Positions 1 through 13,060 are shown, counted from the stretch's first letter. The stretch is DNA of 64,000 bases from Limnomonas spitsbergensis (GCA_037349105.1 JAYJMM010000066.1:310001-374000), one strand, 5' to 3'. The notes: generated by a model not told the origin, from the sequence alone. Numbers and translations: made by a program.

Positions 1-3000
1 TACCCCACTTGAGGGGTACCGACCTGATTGGGTCCCAAGGATATGGTGAACGCGCGCCGCTGGTCATAGATGAGCATGGGGAGAGGAGGGCCAGCCCGCA
101 TTCCAGGAACAAGGGGTGCCTGGACCTTGATCACAAACTTGCGAGCGCCCTTGGTATTGGGCGGCAGCTTGTCGCCCACCCTAAGCAATTTTGAGTGGAC
201 AAGGATGTTGGATGGCAGGTGATGAGAGGGGCAGAGGGTGTGACGGTTTTCGTCGGTGGCCAATCAACCGTGACTTCCCTGAGTTTGTTGAATACTAGTA
301 TGAAGATATCATGCAAAGGAAGAGCATGGATAATTTATAGACTGGTGGGTCAGGGTGTGGATGGAGAGAGAGGGTGCGGAAAGGGTGCATAGTTCACTTT
401 TAGGGATTGCTGAGCATGCTACGGGCAGCACAGAAGGTAGGAAGGGGGAGGGAGGGAGGGCAGGACTGGTTAAGTGGTTAGCGATGTTGATGTGGGACGC
501 ATGAGCAGGACAATGATGCAAATCACCGCATAGGCGCTTTAGTAATAAGCAAGCTAAGCTTATACAGAAAATACCAACTTAGCCGCATAACGGGGGAAAC
601 TGACGATGCGCAGGTCGAGCATGCCCTACTTCTTTGAGACTTTGCCACGAAAGGGTGCCAGGCCATGTGACATCTTGCCACCCTTAATTTTGATTTGATC
701 ACCAAGCAAGCTCTGGAGGGCTTGGTGGCAGGTCAGGGCAGGTCAGGGCAGCACTCAGTCGTTTTATCACCGATAACGAAACTGTCCCACATTACGAACT
801 GCATGCTCCCCTGGGATCCGCATTGATATCACCTGTCCTTGTTGATCTTGGTCGAGCGCGTTGCCCCTGCCTGAAGGCTGACGGGCGTCATGTACATTCC
901 GGCGTTGGCATCCTGGTTCAGGTCGATCACAACACTACGGTCACCTGCTAAGAGGCAGTGCCAATGCGGAGCGTGGCGTGCATGGTAGTTTGGGAGTGTA
1001 CGCCGAGTGCGGGAGTACATGCAGAGTGTGGGTGCGCATGTAGAGGGCTGGAATCAGGGCTGTGCCAATTACAGTCTGTCAAGGTGGCAGAATTAAGTAG
1101 CAGAGTTTTAGCCTCCATAATTTCAAGGCAAATTCAGGTGCTTTTACCAGGAGGGGGCCGTTATCTCTTGCACAGTTTCTGCATTACGGCGCGATTGCCA
1201 GCACTGGCTGGAATGAATATAGAGTGTGGAGATTTCAATCTGATCTGTTGGGATCCAGCTGAACCCGGCTCACCTGCCGCAGCATTTGCAGCGCCACTTT
1301 TTTTCTTGCAAACGGTCTTATGTGTCTTCCAATCTTGCTTCTGGCAATCAGCAGAGCAGTACTTGACCTGATGAGCATGAATAAGAGATGCAGGTGATTA
1401 GTGCGACAAGTTCATGACATGATAAAAACTACTTCAACTAAGAATTTGCGTACATATAACAATGGCCTGGGTATCATACTTTGCTCCGGGGCACATGTAT
1501 ACAGAGCTCCCTGTTAGAGAGCAAATCGCGATCAAACTCAGTGGCAAGGATCCCCTGGTTGTGACGGTGCATGGGCATAATGAAATTGTGTAAGGTCCTT
1601 TAATGCTGAATGTAATTACTGCGGCATTTCTTGAATGGTACTTTGAATAACCTGGCTTTCAAGAATCACTTCATCAGGCTGGCTTTCATCCACCATCAAA
1701 GCATGCAGAATCAGCCCAAGCTACGCATGACTGATCCATATAGTTAAGCCACGCACCAGCTAAGCCACCTCCTTTAGACGCTAGCCCACGGTCCCATGAT
1801 GTGATGGCTGGACCATTCCTAATCCCTCTCACCAATGGTGGCCTTTCCTTGTCTTATAAATGGTGCAAAGGCACCGCACAAGGATGCATGGTAAAGGAGG
1901 TGGACAACCTTCGAGGCACACCAAAGAGTACCTGCTCACATAAGCTGCACATCTTGGTGCCCGCTTTGCCGCAGCCGGCGCCACACAGGGCAGACGGGTT
2001 CCGCTTGTCCGGTGGAATGGGCCGCAATGGGGTGAGGAAAGAAGCTTTGAACAAGCCCGCCCCGTGCTGACCTCGGGCCCCAGACCCATTCGCCTGCATC
2101 TTCAGTTGATATTCCTACAGTCGCAGTTGTTTGAGAGGGTTGGAGGTTCCAGACACTCACGACAGTCGACACCTTTGAGAAAATCAAAGTCATAAACCCT
2201 GGTCGTACAGGTGGCGTGCATGATGAGTATTTTAGGGGTCAGCTCCATTACTGGTAGGAGGAACAGAAGGAAATAACATTTTTCGATAATAAACCCTTGC
2301 TTGTTTGCTGGCAGTGTTGACTTCCGCAATTTAATTTTGAATGCAGAGGACTCACATTTTGTATCAGAGACAAATCCAAGCTCGTTCAACATTGGCTCCC
2401 TCAGCAGTTTCAAGTGAGCATACAAAACTGAAAGACTGGGATGCCTGAGGATTCACTTTTCAAAATGCCATACCTCGCTCAGCAGTGTTGCATTGTACTC
2501 AAGAACCTCCTTGACCATCAGGACTTCATTCATACTTGTCATGTCATACTGCAATTATAAGAGGGGTTTGAAGGCACATGTCAGTGCCCATGCAACTTCC
2601 AATACATGCCCCCCCCCCCCTTCAACCCCATGATGGAACTCAAGTTCATCAGTGGCAATTAAGTAACACTGAATTTTTAAGCACATGGACACAGACACAG
2701 CACTATGCCACCTTCAGAATATCAACACACCGCTACTGCTGACTGCGTGTTCTTATGGGTGCTGAGTGGACCCTCTTGATATATAAAAAATCACCACAGC
2801 TGGTTAGAAGGTAGGCGGGAGGCCTCTGCCCTGCCTGCTCCCCACCAACCCTTGCTCTCACTAACAATTTCGTAAAAGAATGACAGATACCACTGTAAGA
2901 GTGGCCGTGCCTGTGCCATACATAAGCATAAGTGGCGGTCGTGCGCGGCAGCAAACGGGCGTCACACCCTTTTATAACTGGCCATCTACTAGCCTCATGG

Positions 3001-5652
3001 TCTAGTGCCATAACAGGGGCACTGGTTTTGGTCACCCCTTGGTGATCATCAGTTAGATTCCAATCCAATGCACCCTTCCGAGGGCCTTAATAAACCCCTT
3101 TAGCTAGGAAAGACTAATGTTAGTGGTGTGGGTCCACCATAACACAACCCAAGAGTGGGAGGCCTAAAGCCACCGCCTTCTGATTCCCCTACCCATCACG
3201 CCACCGAGTCTTGGTGGAGTAGTCTTTCCTTCTATTCCTGCTCCAGGTCACCGCCACAAGCGCCACAACATCTACAAAATATACCGTTGGCCCCCGGATC
3301 ACAACCAGCGGGCCCAACTGCATGGTCAAGCAGCATGCCCGCTCTCGGAGAACAAAGCCTGCACGCGTTCATCTGTGTTGCATGGCAGCCGCCTCCGTGC
3401 TCATGTCCATGCAGTCCATGCAGTTCCACCTAAACATGAGGCTCAAAGAATCCGCATCCCGGCTCCCTAGACCGGCCAAGGGGCCGCTCACTGACCCCAT
3501 GACACCAGGCCGGGAAGTAGGAAGGCATCCGCTGCATTATATGAAGAGGATTCAACAGCTGGAGCATAGAGGCCCATCATAATCGGCACTCACACTCATC
3601 GTGGTACCAGAACTGATCCACTCCTGGACGACCCGCATCTGTTTGGCGCCGTCTGGGGTGGACAAGGTCTCTCTGCTGCCCACTGTGAACAAGACTTCAA
3701 CGACAGGTTTAGATATGGGCGACTTGTCCAGAGCATCTGGCAGCCAGGGAAGGGGGGGGGGGGGCATGCATGACTTATTATCAAATGGCAGTTGTGAAGC
3801 AGAAGAGCCAGGCCAATCTCTGTGGTCACCTACAGTGGGGAGGGGTCTGCCTGCATCCCTCCGCCTACGTGAGCATGCTGCAGTCTTACGCTCCTTTATT
3901 CATAACACGTTCACAACAATACAGGTACCCGTACCAGCTAATAAATAGATACGGCGTAGGGTGTAGATTGATGGTATGAACTGCCCTGCTAAGACCACTC
4001 GAGGCATACGTTATTGAACCCACCTTCATCGGGTTGAATGAGGCAAGCAGCGTTTCTGAAGGTGTGCATCTCAATCAAAACTGCGAGATTGTATCCAGGG
4101 TCCTGCACAATGGAATATAGCAGTGCCACCTGCACTTATAATTATCCTGTATCTCGCTTGTGTTACCAAGCAGAAGCCTCCTACCAGCCCGCAACCCCAC
4201 AATAAATACAGGTCATGCAGCAGCTAGGAATGTAGAAGTGTGAGGTTCGAACTTCGGAGGCTTGGGGACATGCCAAGGACAGATGCCTCATCCAACAGGT
4301 CACGGGCCTCATTCCTCACTTGCAAGATCAAGCAGGCTGAGGTGCAAACCCTCAGCCCCTAAACCCTCAAACCCTGGCGGGCCTCACCTGTACAATCAAT
4401 CGGGCCACCTTCCTTTTCTTCGCCAGCACATTGTCCTGGGCACTCATCATGACGCCTTGCAGCATGGCCCTCATCTGACCATGTATGAGGCAACGCATTG
4501 ACCAGGGATATTGAACACATTTAGGGCTTGCAAAAGGTCTACTTGATAATTCCCAAACATTCCCCCCCCCAGGACAAAAATTAATTGTGAATTAGACCAT
4601 GCATTGCCCAATTCCGACCGATTCCAACTGATTCCAACCAATTATAACCGATTCCGCCCATTCTAAATGTTACCGCGCACCCCAGATATTAATTATTTTA
4701 TACTTCGCGCGGCCTTTCGCCCAGACGCACCCCCCTCAAAAACAATATTCAAGCGCAAAGGCAATCCGAACGTACAGTACAGCATGTTTCAATGAGCATT
4801 GAATTCCTCCCCAGCAGACATTAAGGGGCAGGAAGCCCCAGGCCAGTCCAGTGACTAGGCTAGCGCTTACCGCGAAGAATGGGCTCTCTCTTGACTCCTC
4901 ACACATCATCTCCTTCGGCGAGAAGACGTGGGCCCCAGCAAAGAACTGGGCGGGATTTTGACCAAGTTCCTTCACTCGTGGCAAGTCCTTTGGGTCAAAA
5001 CCAGCAGCGATCCCGTACTGCATCAACAGGTGTTTCAAATGAGATCAAGAGAACAGGAGGCAAGGTGTTGTTTCTCTTAGCTATACAATGGTGCATACGC
5101 TTTCGGCATCTTTCGCCATAACAGTAAAATAAGCAACAAACACACCAACAAGTGATCCTACTTCCACAATGCTCATGCCGGTGACAGTTAGGTGGGGTCT
5201 GGGCGTCTGGCCCATGCAGCACACAAATTATGTGCATTCAGTCCCTAAGTATGATATCGGGATCAGCGCAGCCCTCCTTGCTGCCATTTGGCTGTATGTG
5301 ACCGTCATGCATGCCGCCAAGGAGAAAAGGAGAAATATCATGCTCGTTCAAGGAGTTACACTTTTTGCTATGCGTGGCATGTGTTTCAGGGTCTCACAAT
5401 CACTCGACACACAGCCTGTCGGAGATTCTTCCCGGTGTGAGAACCCGAGGTAATCATGCTGGGAAGAACTTAAGCTTCAGTACTGACCTGCAAAAAGCTC
5501 TGCGCCCTCTTGAGACCCTTTATAAAGTTAAAGCGTAGTGCGCTGTCTTGTCCATCATCATTCATTAATTCCACCGTCTTGATATCGAGCGCTTTCACCA
5601 GATCCACCAGCTCATCATGAACAAGCTGCCTGCTCTGCAATCCAGATGCCAT
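1..5652 (-). CDS. MYND zinc-finger protein gene (multi-exon, 3' end off the left edge)
   Basis: Exons matched by GT-AG borders and phase: 5652-5488 (ATG at 5652), 5017-4871, 4474-4388, 4129-4024, 3736-3594, 2548-2474, about 2427-2356, 2198-2161, 2093-1932, 1367-1274, 944-833, then 180-24. The diagnostic part is a MYND finger split by one intron: CGAGCGKAGTKMCSLC ends exon 2093-1932 and YCSADCQKQDWKTHKTVC begins exon 1367-1274, giving the Cys/His zinc ligands of the family. MYND fingers usually bind proline-rich partner peptides. The N-terminal 350 or so residues look helical and show no domain I recognise; I see no SET motifs. One junction (2474 to 2427) is out of phase by a base, so an exon border or the sequence is off there. 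The gene continues left of base 1. It is head to head with the plus-strand gene at 6195. The MYND call is firm; the cellular role is unknown. Confidence 0.8.
626..710 (-). other. possible alternative terminal exon of the MYND gene
   Basis: An acceptor reading CCAGAG (710/711) joins in phase to the exon ending at 833 and encodes about 27 residues (GGKMSHGLAPFRGKVSKK then TAG at 628-626). The exon at 180-24 also joins in phase to the same donor and is longer and open to the left. Either the gene has two alternative 3' ends or this short exon is a chance reading. I favour 180-24 as the main path. Confidence 0.35.
1055..1205. mobile_element. MITE-like element, copy 1 of a three-copy family
   Basis: About 150 bp bounded by imperfect inverted ends (GGGCTGTGCCAATTAC on the left, GATTGCCAGCACTG on the right). 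The interior shares AATTTCAAGGCAAATTCAG with copies near 29.8 and 50.4 kb. It has no coding capacity. It lies in the intron between the MYND-gene exons 1367-1274 and 944-833. Confidence 0.6.
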
Positions 5653-6194
5653 GACCTTAATTCGATTGTTCGTTTTCTCGGTTCCTGGTTGTTGTGCCTG
5701 GATGGTTTCCTGTGTCTGTTCTCGTTGATGGTCTCCTCCCGGTTCGCTCTGCCTGGCCCTTTCGTAAACGGCTGTGGGTGGTTGCGTCAACTTTTTAACA
5801 ACAACCTTGATGGCCGTTATGATTACAGAAAGAAAGAAATAAAACGCCTAAGAAATATATGCAAGGACTAGACTGGCTACCATAGTACCATTGGGTATTT
5901 TGCGCAGATTGCAGGCGATCCGCGATCCTGATTCGGAAGCCTCCGCTACTGCTCTCCGCCACAAGCACCCGTAGCACAACTCACTCGGCCGGTCCTGCAG
6001 CCCACCGCTTGTGGGCTACTCATCCCCCAAAACCAAGACCACGCTGCATATACGTTGAAACTCCAGTGTCAAAGCTATCACATGATACAATAGTCGGCGC
6101 TTACCACCTTAACCACCTTCCGTCCTCCCCATCTCAATCGGCGCCACCACTGTCACTCGTAGCATTTGCAGCAACTGCGTCCTCATTTTCTGGT
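5653..6194. promoter_or_regulatory. shared 5' region between two divergent genes
   Basis: The first ATG of the MYND gene (5652, minus) and that of the small basic-protein gene (6195, plus) are about 540 bp apart. Any promoters and 5' UTRs for both must lie here or in unseen 5' exons. I see no clear TATA box or defined element. On the minus strand, in-frame upstream codons exist to about 5820 with no ATG, so 5' UTR or an upstream exon is possible. Confidence 0.4.
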
Positions 6195-7361
6195 ATGCCT
6201 GAGTCCAAAGTTAAAGCCAAGACTGCGAAGGCGGTCAGTCATCGGGTGTTGAGCCGCTTGAAAAAGAAACCCGACTTCCAGGCCATGAGCCCGGGTCAGC
6301 AGGCAGAGGCTATCAAAAGCTTGAAGAAGGCGCACAATGAACGGATAAGAACAGGTGAGGCAGGCTTGGTCTTTAGCTGCTAACTCAAGTCAGCACAACA
6401 GCAGAAGTGCATGGCTAGGCACCCGAAACGCATGCACCGGTAGGTACTGGTACCGTATTGGTGAAAATGTTTCATGCCATCGGCATACTTCAGCTAGACC
6501 TCCCGTGATGCATTCAATCACTGTTGCCCCGTCCTTATGTGGTCTTCCACTTACCGGTATAGGGATTATGTTTCGGTTGGCGGTTTTGGTTTTTGGTAGT
6601 TGGCTGCAAAGCTTGTGACGAGAACACGCAAGACTGCCCAAACGCGCACGGCCGTTATGCTGTTTCTGATTATAGCGATATGTCTCAAAGGACAGGCGTA
6701 TCTGCCTATCGCAGAGCAGAATCGGAAGGCTCGACGTCTCGATACCAAACCCAAAACCCAAAACCTCCAACCGAAACATAATCCATAAACGCTTTAACAG
6801 CAAACACAGGATATTGACAATGCAAAACACACTGGTATCATTATCCATCAGGCTCCCTGCATGATGAACCGACAGCCAATTGTCCATCTCCAGCATGCTC
6901 CAGCATGCTCCAGCATGCTTCAGAAATGGGAATCACAGATTGCTTGAAGCATAAGTAGACACTAAGAAATCAGCCTTAGGTGCTCCAGTAGAAGAATTTG
7001 TTATGTTCGTGAAGAGCTGTAGGAATCTAACTATACGCCAATGGCCACTGCCTGCAACCACCTGCCGGTACAGATAATTGACCCTGAACGGAGGATTTGG
7101 CATGTTTGATTGTTGGTGCATTGAAAAGGGGAATTGGAACAAGGTTTGTGACAGGTCTTGCACTAAATCAAATATTCATTCTGTCTTATTACAGGCAGCG
7201 TTCTGGAAGGGGGAGTCAAGAAGCCTACAGCCGCACCAGCTCCCCCCTCGGGAAATAAACTGATATCTTCCGATTCACACAAGCCACAAAAGAAGGAACG
7301 CGTCAAGAAACCTACAGGCCAAGATAAGGTCAAAAAAATGAAGAAGCAGAAGGAGAGTTGA
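6195..7361 (+). CDS. small lysine-rich protein, two exons
   Basis: Exon 1 is 6195-6354, starting at ATG in TGGTATGCCTGAG and ending at donor ACAG/GTGAGG. Exon 2 is 7195-7361 after acceptor TTACAG, and the split Gly codon joins exactly in phase to a TGA stop at 7359-7361. The product is 108 residues. The first half is a basic helix-rich stretch (SHRVLSRLKKKPDF, then a Gln/Lys helix ending in NERIRT). The second half is a low-complexity Pro/Ala then Lys tail (KKERVKKPTGQDKVKKMKK). The clustered lysines suggest nuclear or nucleolar location, which is inference. I recognise no family. The intron is 840 bp and contains a MITE-like element. Extra small exons inside the intron cannot be excluded. 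Confidence 0.65.
6563..6784. mobile_element. MITE-like element with terminal inverted repeats
   Basis: The ends GGATTATGTTTCGGTTGG (6563-6580) and CCAACCGAAACATAATCC (6767-6784) are perfect 18-bp inverted repeats; the similarity continues inward (GGTTTTGG / CCAAAACC) for about 35-40 bp. The 222-bp element has no coding capacity and sits in the intron of the small basic-protein gene. Flanking target-site duplication is unclear. Confidence 0.75.
6882..6922. repeat. short direct repeat of CAGCATGCTC
   Basis: Three to four head-to-tail copies of CAGCATGCTC lie in the intron of the small basic-protein gene. The unit is nearly palindromic around GCATGC. Confidence 0.6.
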
Positions 7362-10141
7362 GGAAGTTTAGATTGAAGCATGTGGCACGGGGAGATCGAC
7401 CCCCATGACCCATTCAAATCCTTGAGTGTCATCAGCCTTCACCAGGTTGTGGGAATAGCCTAATTGATGGGCTGCTTGATCTGACCCCGTTGGACTTGAT
7501 CTGAACACATTCAACTGGATTGCAGCCTTCTGAGCGCATACCGGTATGTCCCATCATCGCATCTGGGACTCATACTCAGACTCCCTGCCTCTCGCTAATT
7601 TCAGCCTTGACAGTTGACACCCATGCCATGCTTGGGGTGGGACTGGTCGTTGCTGGCAAGCGGGTCAAATTCCCCATTATTTGGGTGATTGGAACATGGA
7701 TGAAACGTCTAGGGTGATGACAGGGTCTGGATGTTGTGTCCCGTGTCTTAATTGTACTGGAGGTGGCTTGCAAGTGCTACAAGTCCCAAGCGTTGTCTTG
7801 GCGCCCAATGGACAAATGAAATTAATAAATGCGGAGACACGATGCTAGTCAGGACGGCACCACAGAACTAATTAGGGGGGTAACCACAATCGCCGTTATT
7901 TGCGTTATAATCCACATGACTTAAAAATATTTAAAGGGTTTGCAGATTTGCTGTGCGGTTACCAGTAGCTGCAAGTTTTATCACGCTGGGTGGAATCAGA
8001 CTTACAAGTGTGAAAATGGTGTCCACTGTACAGGCCTGCTCGCGGGCCAGCGAACTTGTGTTGCTTAGACCACCAAACTAGCGCGCAGTTCGAGATTTCG
8101 AATTAATTTTAGCGCGCGTGCAGTCTGCACCCCCCTCACTTGTACGTAATAATTTTGCACGACACGGTAGTATGGAAGATTAATTTCCATTACATAAGGC
8201 CACGCGAGAACGTTTCCAAGACAACAGTATTTTTGCAAGTAGAACAAATATACCATTGACTCGACCACTCGGACCATTTAAGGAGAAAAAACCGTCGATA
8301 TACACTCATACAGGTGCACGGCTGGTGCACGGGCTTAGCTTAGAAGTAGCGTTGAGCCTGGCCTTTAAGGTGTGTAGCACAAAGACCAGAGGTAAAGCAC
8401 GCAACGAACTCAATTGTCGAGCCTGAATATGTTCCAGAGGGGAGGACGGCATACAATTTTGCAGGAGAATATGACGATTGATCGCCATAAGCCGATTTAT
8501 TTGGGCACTTATTTTGCGGGTCCTTTCTTTTTCCTGAGCATTCCGGGGTTATTTGATGTACCATGTTTGTCTCATAACTCTAAACATTGTTCTGCATGTA
8601 GCCTCATGACAAGCTTCAAGCCAAGTTGAAATGTTGGATGGTAGATTCTGACAAATGTGGTGGTGGATAACTCAGTACCGGTACCGTCAAAATAGCTGGG
8701 GAAAGCCTGATAAGGGCCGTAATATCCGTGACTAAGTCGAACTCGTGGTTACTAATACAGATTGAAAGCTAATTGCCTTAGGCCTGGATTGCAAGGACTG
8801 TCGATTCCCTTGGCAATGTCAATTGCCCTCGATTGCTGATATTGCTTTCTCTTAAAACACGAATTCAGATTTAAAATATGAGGTCGGAATTCGAGTGAAA
8901 AAGACACAGTGCCTGGAGAGAGCCAGGCACCGCATGACTTATATACCGTAACGACTAGCCTGAGTCACAAGTGAATTTTACTTAAGGTGTTTTACCTTCA
9001 CACCGTTTAATATCAATTGGCCAACACGGGATAACACGCAGTTTATTAATTAAGTATTTAAGGTCACGCGGCTTGACTTAATAATTAAATTCTGAATTGT
9101 TCGCCTTTCAGTACAGGGACCATACAAATTCCCATATACACATTCCCACACCAGTACCAAAACCGATTCTTATTATCATGCTGTATGCCTTCCCACCTAC
9201 CCCTGCAGTTGCTACGCCTTATCTCGCTGGCGTAGCGCCACCTGTCCAATTAAGAGGCTTCGCTGATTAACATAAACCTATTGATGGCCCATGCGGCTTA
9301 ATTTAAGCTTTTACTTGATCGGGCGGTTGAAATTCTATTTTGTTCCCTCATGCGAAGGCAAAAGACATAATGGTAAATGGTAATTTTAAGAGGGCTCGCG
9401 AATACCGTAAATTTGATATGCCTTCCCTCGGGTATGAATCAATGATTTATTTTAATGATGCCCTCAGGACAAATGATAGACCAAGACCGAGACCAGAATT
9501 CTTGGTTTCCGACTGGAACCTGGCATCGAAAATCGATAATTAATGTATTCATGGCTCCCTAAACCCTGAACAACGTTAATTATGAGGGAGGGCAAAGCAA
9601 ATCTACAATAGTCATTCTAAGTTCAATTGTGAAACGTCAACCAACTAGAACTGAAAACACGATCAGCACCAAGATCGGCACACCCATTCCGGTTAGTACT
9701 CCGGTGCAGTCATATGTCAGAACAGATGTTGCCTAAGATGCAACACTATCGGCCCTGCCATGCTTGGCTGGAAATCCTGGAATCCTGTTTTGCAACTTGT
9801 GCCGCCGCGCAACACATGCTTACTGGTTCTCCATTCCACTGATTCCGCTGATTCCACTGCATTCCTACATGTCTTGAAAGGAGGCCCATCATTTCTGAAG
9901 CCGTCACATGAATGCATGAATTCATTGGAGGTAATTTCTTAGCGTGTTGACTTTGCTGGCAACTCTTACTTCGCCATTCAACGTGGTACAACCCTGCGAC
10001 AACGCTGGAGCATGTCACAGTCCAACCACTGCATGTTCAGCTGTGTTCAGTTGCAGTGCGTGGATATTCGCGTCCAATCCTTCCACGAGTGTTATGGGTG
10101 GCTCTGTCTCCTCCCGTGATCGTTCATGCCCCTGGAACGTG
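7362..10141. other. intergenic region, no gene recognised
   Basis: No exon chain with consistent splice sites and protein-like composition was found on either strand. The sequence from about 8.8 to 9.6 kb is AT-rich. A 67-codon open frame at 9340-9543 is within chance expectation. The 3' UTR of the upstream gene must lie in the first part. Confidence 0.5.
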
Positions 10142-11149
10142 AAAATCTTCCTATGTCAGAGCTGAGGTTCCCCAGTACAGATGGAAACCTAAATCCAATC
10201 AAATGAAGGGTGTAGCATAACATATGTCATGGCGATGAGGAGGCCGGGAAGGACGGGGTCATGCCAGCTCATGACTCATCATGACTTCAGGAGGTGTAAT
10301 GTTAATAGTTGGAAGGGGTATCGGATGGTTCCTCCATTAGTATCATACAAGTTTCGCCCCTGAAGGATTACGGGCAACAGGCGCTGAGCAGCCTCAAACA
10401 AAGGTCGGGTCATCGGGTGGGGTCGGGTCGGGTGGCGATGCCGTGCGGAACTACGAAACGTAGACACGGTAAACCATGAAAATGTCAAGTGGTTTTGAAA
10501 AATATACTAGTTACATGTCATGAACCTATATAAGGTTATATAATAAAGTTGACATGATGCTTAGGTCTGTGATGATGCATCATAGGGAAAAACTGAAGTC
10601 TTGTGGGCGCGGGAACGTGTGCCATTGGCTTCCTGTAAAAAAATATAAAATCTTCCTATGTCAGAGCTGAGGTTCCCCAGTACAGATGGAAACCTAAATC
10701 CAATCAAATGAAGGGTGTAGCATAACATATGTCATGGCGATGAGGAGGCCGGGAAGGACGGGGTCATGCCAGCTCATGACTCATCATGACTTCAGGAGGT
10801 GTAATGTTAATAGTTGGAAGGGGTATCGGATGGTTCCTCCATTAGTATCATACAAGTTTCGCCCCTGAAGGATTACGGGCAGCAGGCGCTAAGCAGCCTC
10901 AAACAAAGGTCGGGTCATCGGGTGGGGTCGGGTCGGGTGGCGATGCCGTGCGGAACTACGAAACGTAGACACGGTAAACCATGAAAATGTCAAGTGGTTT
11001 TGAAAAATATACTAGTTACATGTCATGAACCTATATAAGGTTATATAATAAAGTTGACATGATGCTTAGGTCTGTGATGATGCATAGGGAAAACTGAAGT
11101 CTTGTGGGCGCGGGAACGTGTGCCATTGGCTTCCTGTAAAAAAATATAA
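10142..11149. repeat. 505-bp near-perfect direct tandem duplication
   Basis: Unit 1 (10142-10646) and unit 2 (10647-11149) both run from AAAATCTTCCTATGTCAG to CTTCCTGTAAAAAAATATA and differ by only a few bases and a short indel. No conserved reading frame is apparent. The near-identity implies a recent duplication, or an assembly duplication that should be excluded. Confidence 0.85.
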
Positions 11150-13060
11150 CCTTGTTTAACCTTATAATATGGGTCAGAGCGTTACATGTTAGATGTTAGA
11201 TTCCAGATCTTTTTAAGTTCAGCTCCAGTTACATCATTTTTTGCGAAACCAACGCCCTCGTGAGGTAATTGGGGCCAACGAAGCAACCAAAGCAAGGGAG
11301 CCAGAGTACACACAAAACCGAAGTACCGAACACGAAACTCATCCGTGCCAATTCCGTGGCCAGCAAATTAGTAACAGATAATTTGTTGATAGCTACGTCC
11401 ATACGGTATTCAGGCCCATGCGGCCAACAACAGCAAAACAAAATACAGGGGCAACGAGACAAGTCTACTGCACTGCCATGCTCTTTCCACGGCAGCCAGC
11501 TCAGTCCTGTCAGTCTTGATTGAGCTCCTCGATCTCGACTCGCCCTCTCCATCTTCTCGATCATCTGTGACAGGTGTTGCGACATCGCTCAGGTCAAGTG
11601 ATTTCGTTCGGCCTATTTTTTTACAGGAAGCCAATGGCACACGTTCGCGCGCCCGCAACACTTCAGTATTCCCTATGCATCATCACAGAGCTAAGCATCA
11701 TGTCAATTTTTTAACTGCAGTAGGCTACCAGTATTCAGGGGCACTGCGTGTCGCATTTCTGGAAATCACCGAGATGGCAACATGCCGAATGGACTTCGCG
11801 TTGGATTCCTGGGTCGAACCCCTGGTCGAACGAACTCACCGTCAGGACGTCCTTGCCGAGCTTGGTCGTGGCCAGTAACTGTAACCATGTGTCCCATTGT
11901 CGACGTTTCCTGCCGACAACGGCATTTGGTCTTGATCATTGGAGGTAACCAGGGCACGAAATCATGGGAAGTAGTAATCAGGGCACGTAATTTAAATGCA
12001 TGGCATGTGCTTCGTCGCTCGCGCACAACAGTGAATTCCATCCAGTTGAATTCAATTAGAATTCACTCACCTTCCTTGACTGGATTTTTCAAAAAAGTAG
12101 CTTCTTTATAAACTTTGGGGCCTGCATGTACGCGAAGCAAAAAAGTATCACCGCTATTTCGCAAAGCGAAAAGACAATGCAAATCTATGCTGGGTAAGGT
12201 CATAAGATTTTGCATGGTCGGATACAAGATTTTGCATTGTCTTGCCCCTGCATAGTCGGCATTGCTGTTGCGTCCTTGCTTGGTCCCGCGTGTTCCAGTC
12301 TCGCGTGTTCTGGCTCGCTCGCCTCCCAACTTCTGCGCAACACAACACATCATAATCAACGTGGCAACCTGGAGCAAAGCGTTTTTATACTTTCTTTTCA
12401 TACGACCCTGTCGCCTCCACGCGCATCGTAGCACATGTTTTGCGCCTCACCTAGGGCCCAATTCCGCCTGCGCCTCGCCGGGATTAATCCCGGTGTCAGT
12501 TTTTCTGGTTGGAAACAAGAGTGCGGGGAATACAGCAAATGCAATTCCACTTGAGCACGCGAGATGTTCGGGTACGGGCGAAACCAAATCTCTTTACATT
12601 ACAGCCTGTCAACCAGCCTCTGTGCTCTTTGTGCTGCTAGGCGCTGCTCTTATGTTTTATTTTCTCGTTTGCGCTGATCTTTGCTCTTTGCGGTGCTCTT
12701 TGCGCTACTCTTTGCGCTGATATTTGCGCTGATCTTTGTTCCTTGTGCTGCTCTTGCTGTCTTTGCGTAGCACTTTGTGCTGTTCTTTGCGCTGTTCTTT
12801 GCTCTTTGCGCTGTTCTTGTATTTGCGCTGCTCTGTGCGCTTTGCTCTTTGTGGTGCTCTTTGCGCCACTCCATGCGCGCGCTGATCTCTGCAAAGGCGC
12901 CTGCAAGATCTTTGCCGCCGTCAGACGGATTGTCAGCCATGACGAAACAAACCATAGAGAAAGAGAGATAGATTGAACGAGATAATGAAACGAATTGCGC
13001 GCGCGACTGAGAGTGATAATCAAGTGATGTAATGGAGCCACGCCTCGCTGTATGTCACGC
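11150..13060. other. no gene recognised; includes degenerate CTTTGCGCTG-type repeats
   Basis: From about 12640 to 12895 the plus strand is a degenerate array of 10-12-bp motifs such as CTCTTTGCGCTGATCTTTG. The open frames here (for example a Gln/Ala-rich minus-strand frame) follow from the repeat and are not supported as genes. A palindromic GGGATTAATCCC lies near 12480. Confidence 0.5.
11617..11715 (-). repeat. inverted partial copy of the 505-bp unit
   Basis: Read on the minus strand, this stretch reproduces the last roughly 95 bp of the 505-bp unit (TTGACATGATGCTTAG, then GAACGTGTGCCATTGG, then CTTCCTGTAAAAAAATA) with scattered differences. The second direct copy and this inverted copy flank about 470 bp. 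Confidence 0.75.

Noticed and set aside
3367..3544. Open stretch ending in a stop that could terminate the MYND gene early
   Set aside because: It does not join in phase with the preceding exon (ends 3594), whereas the exon at 2548-2474 does.
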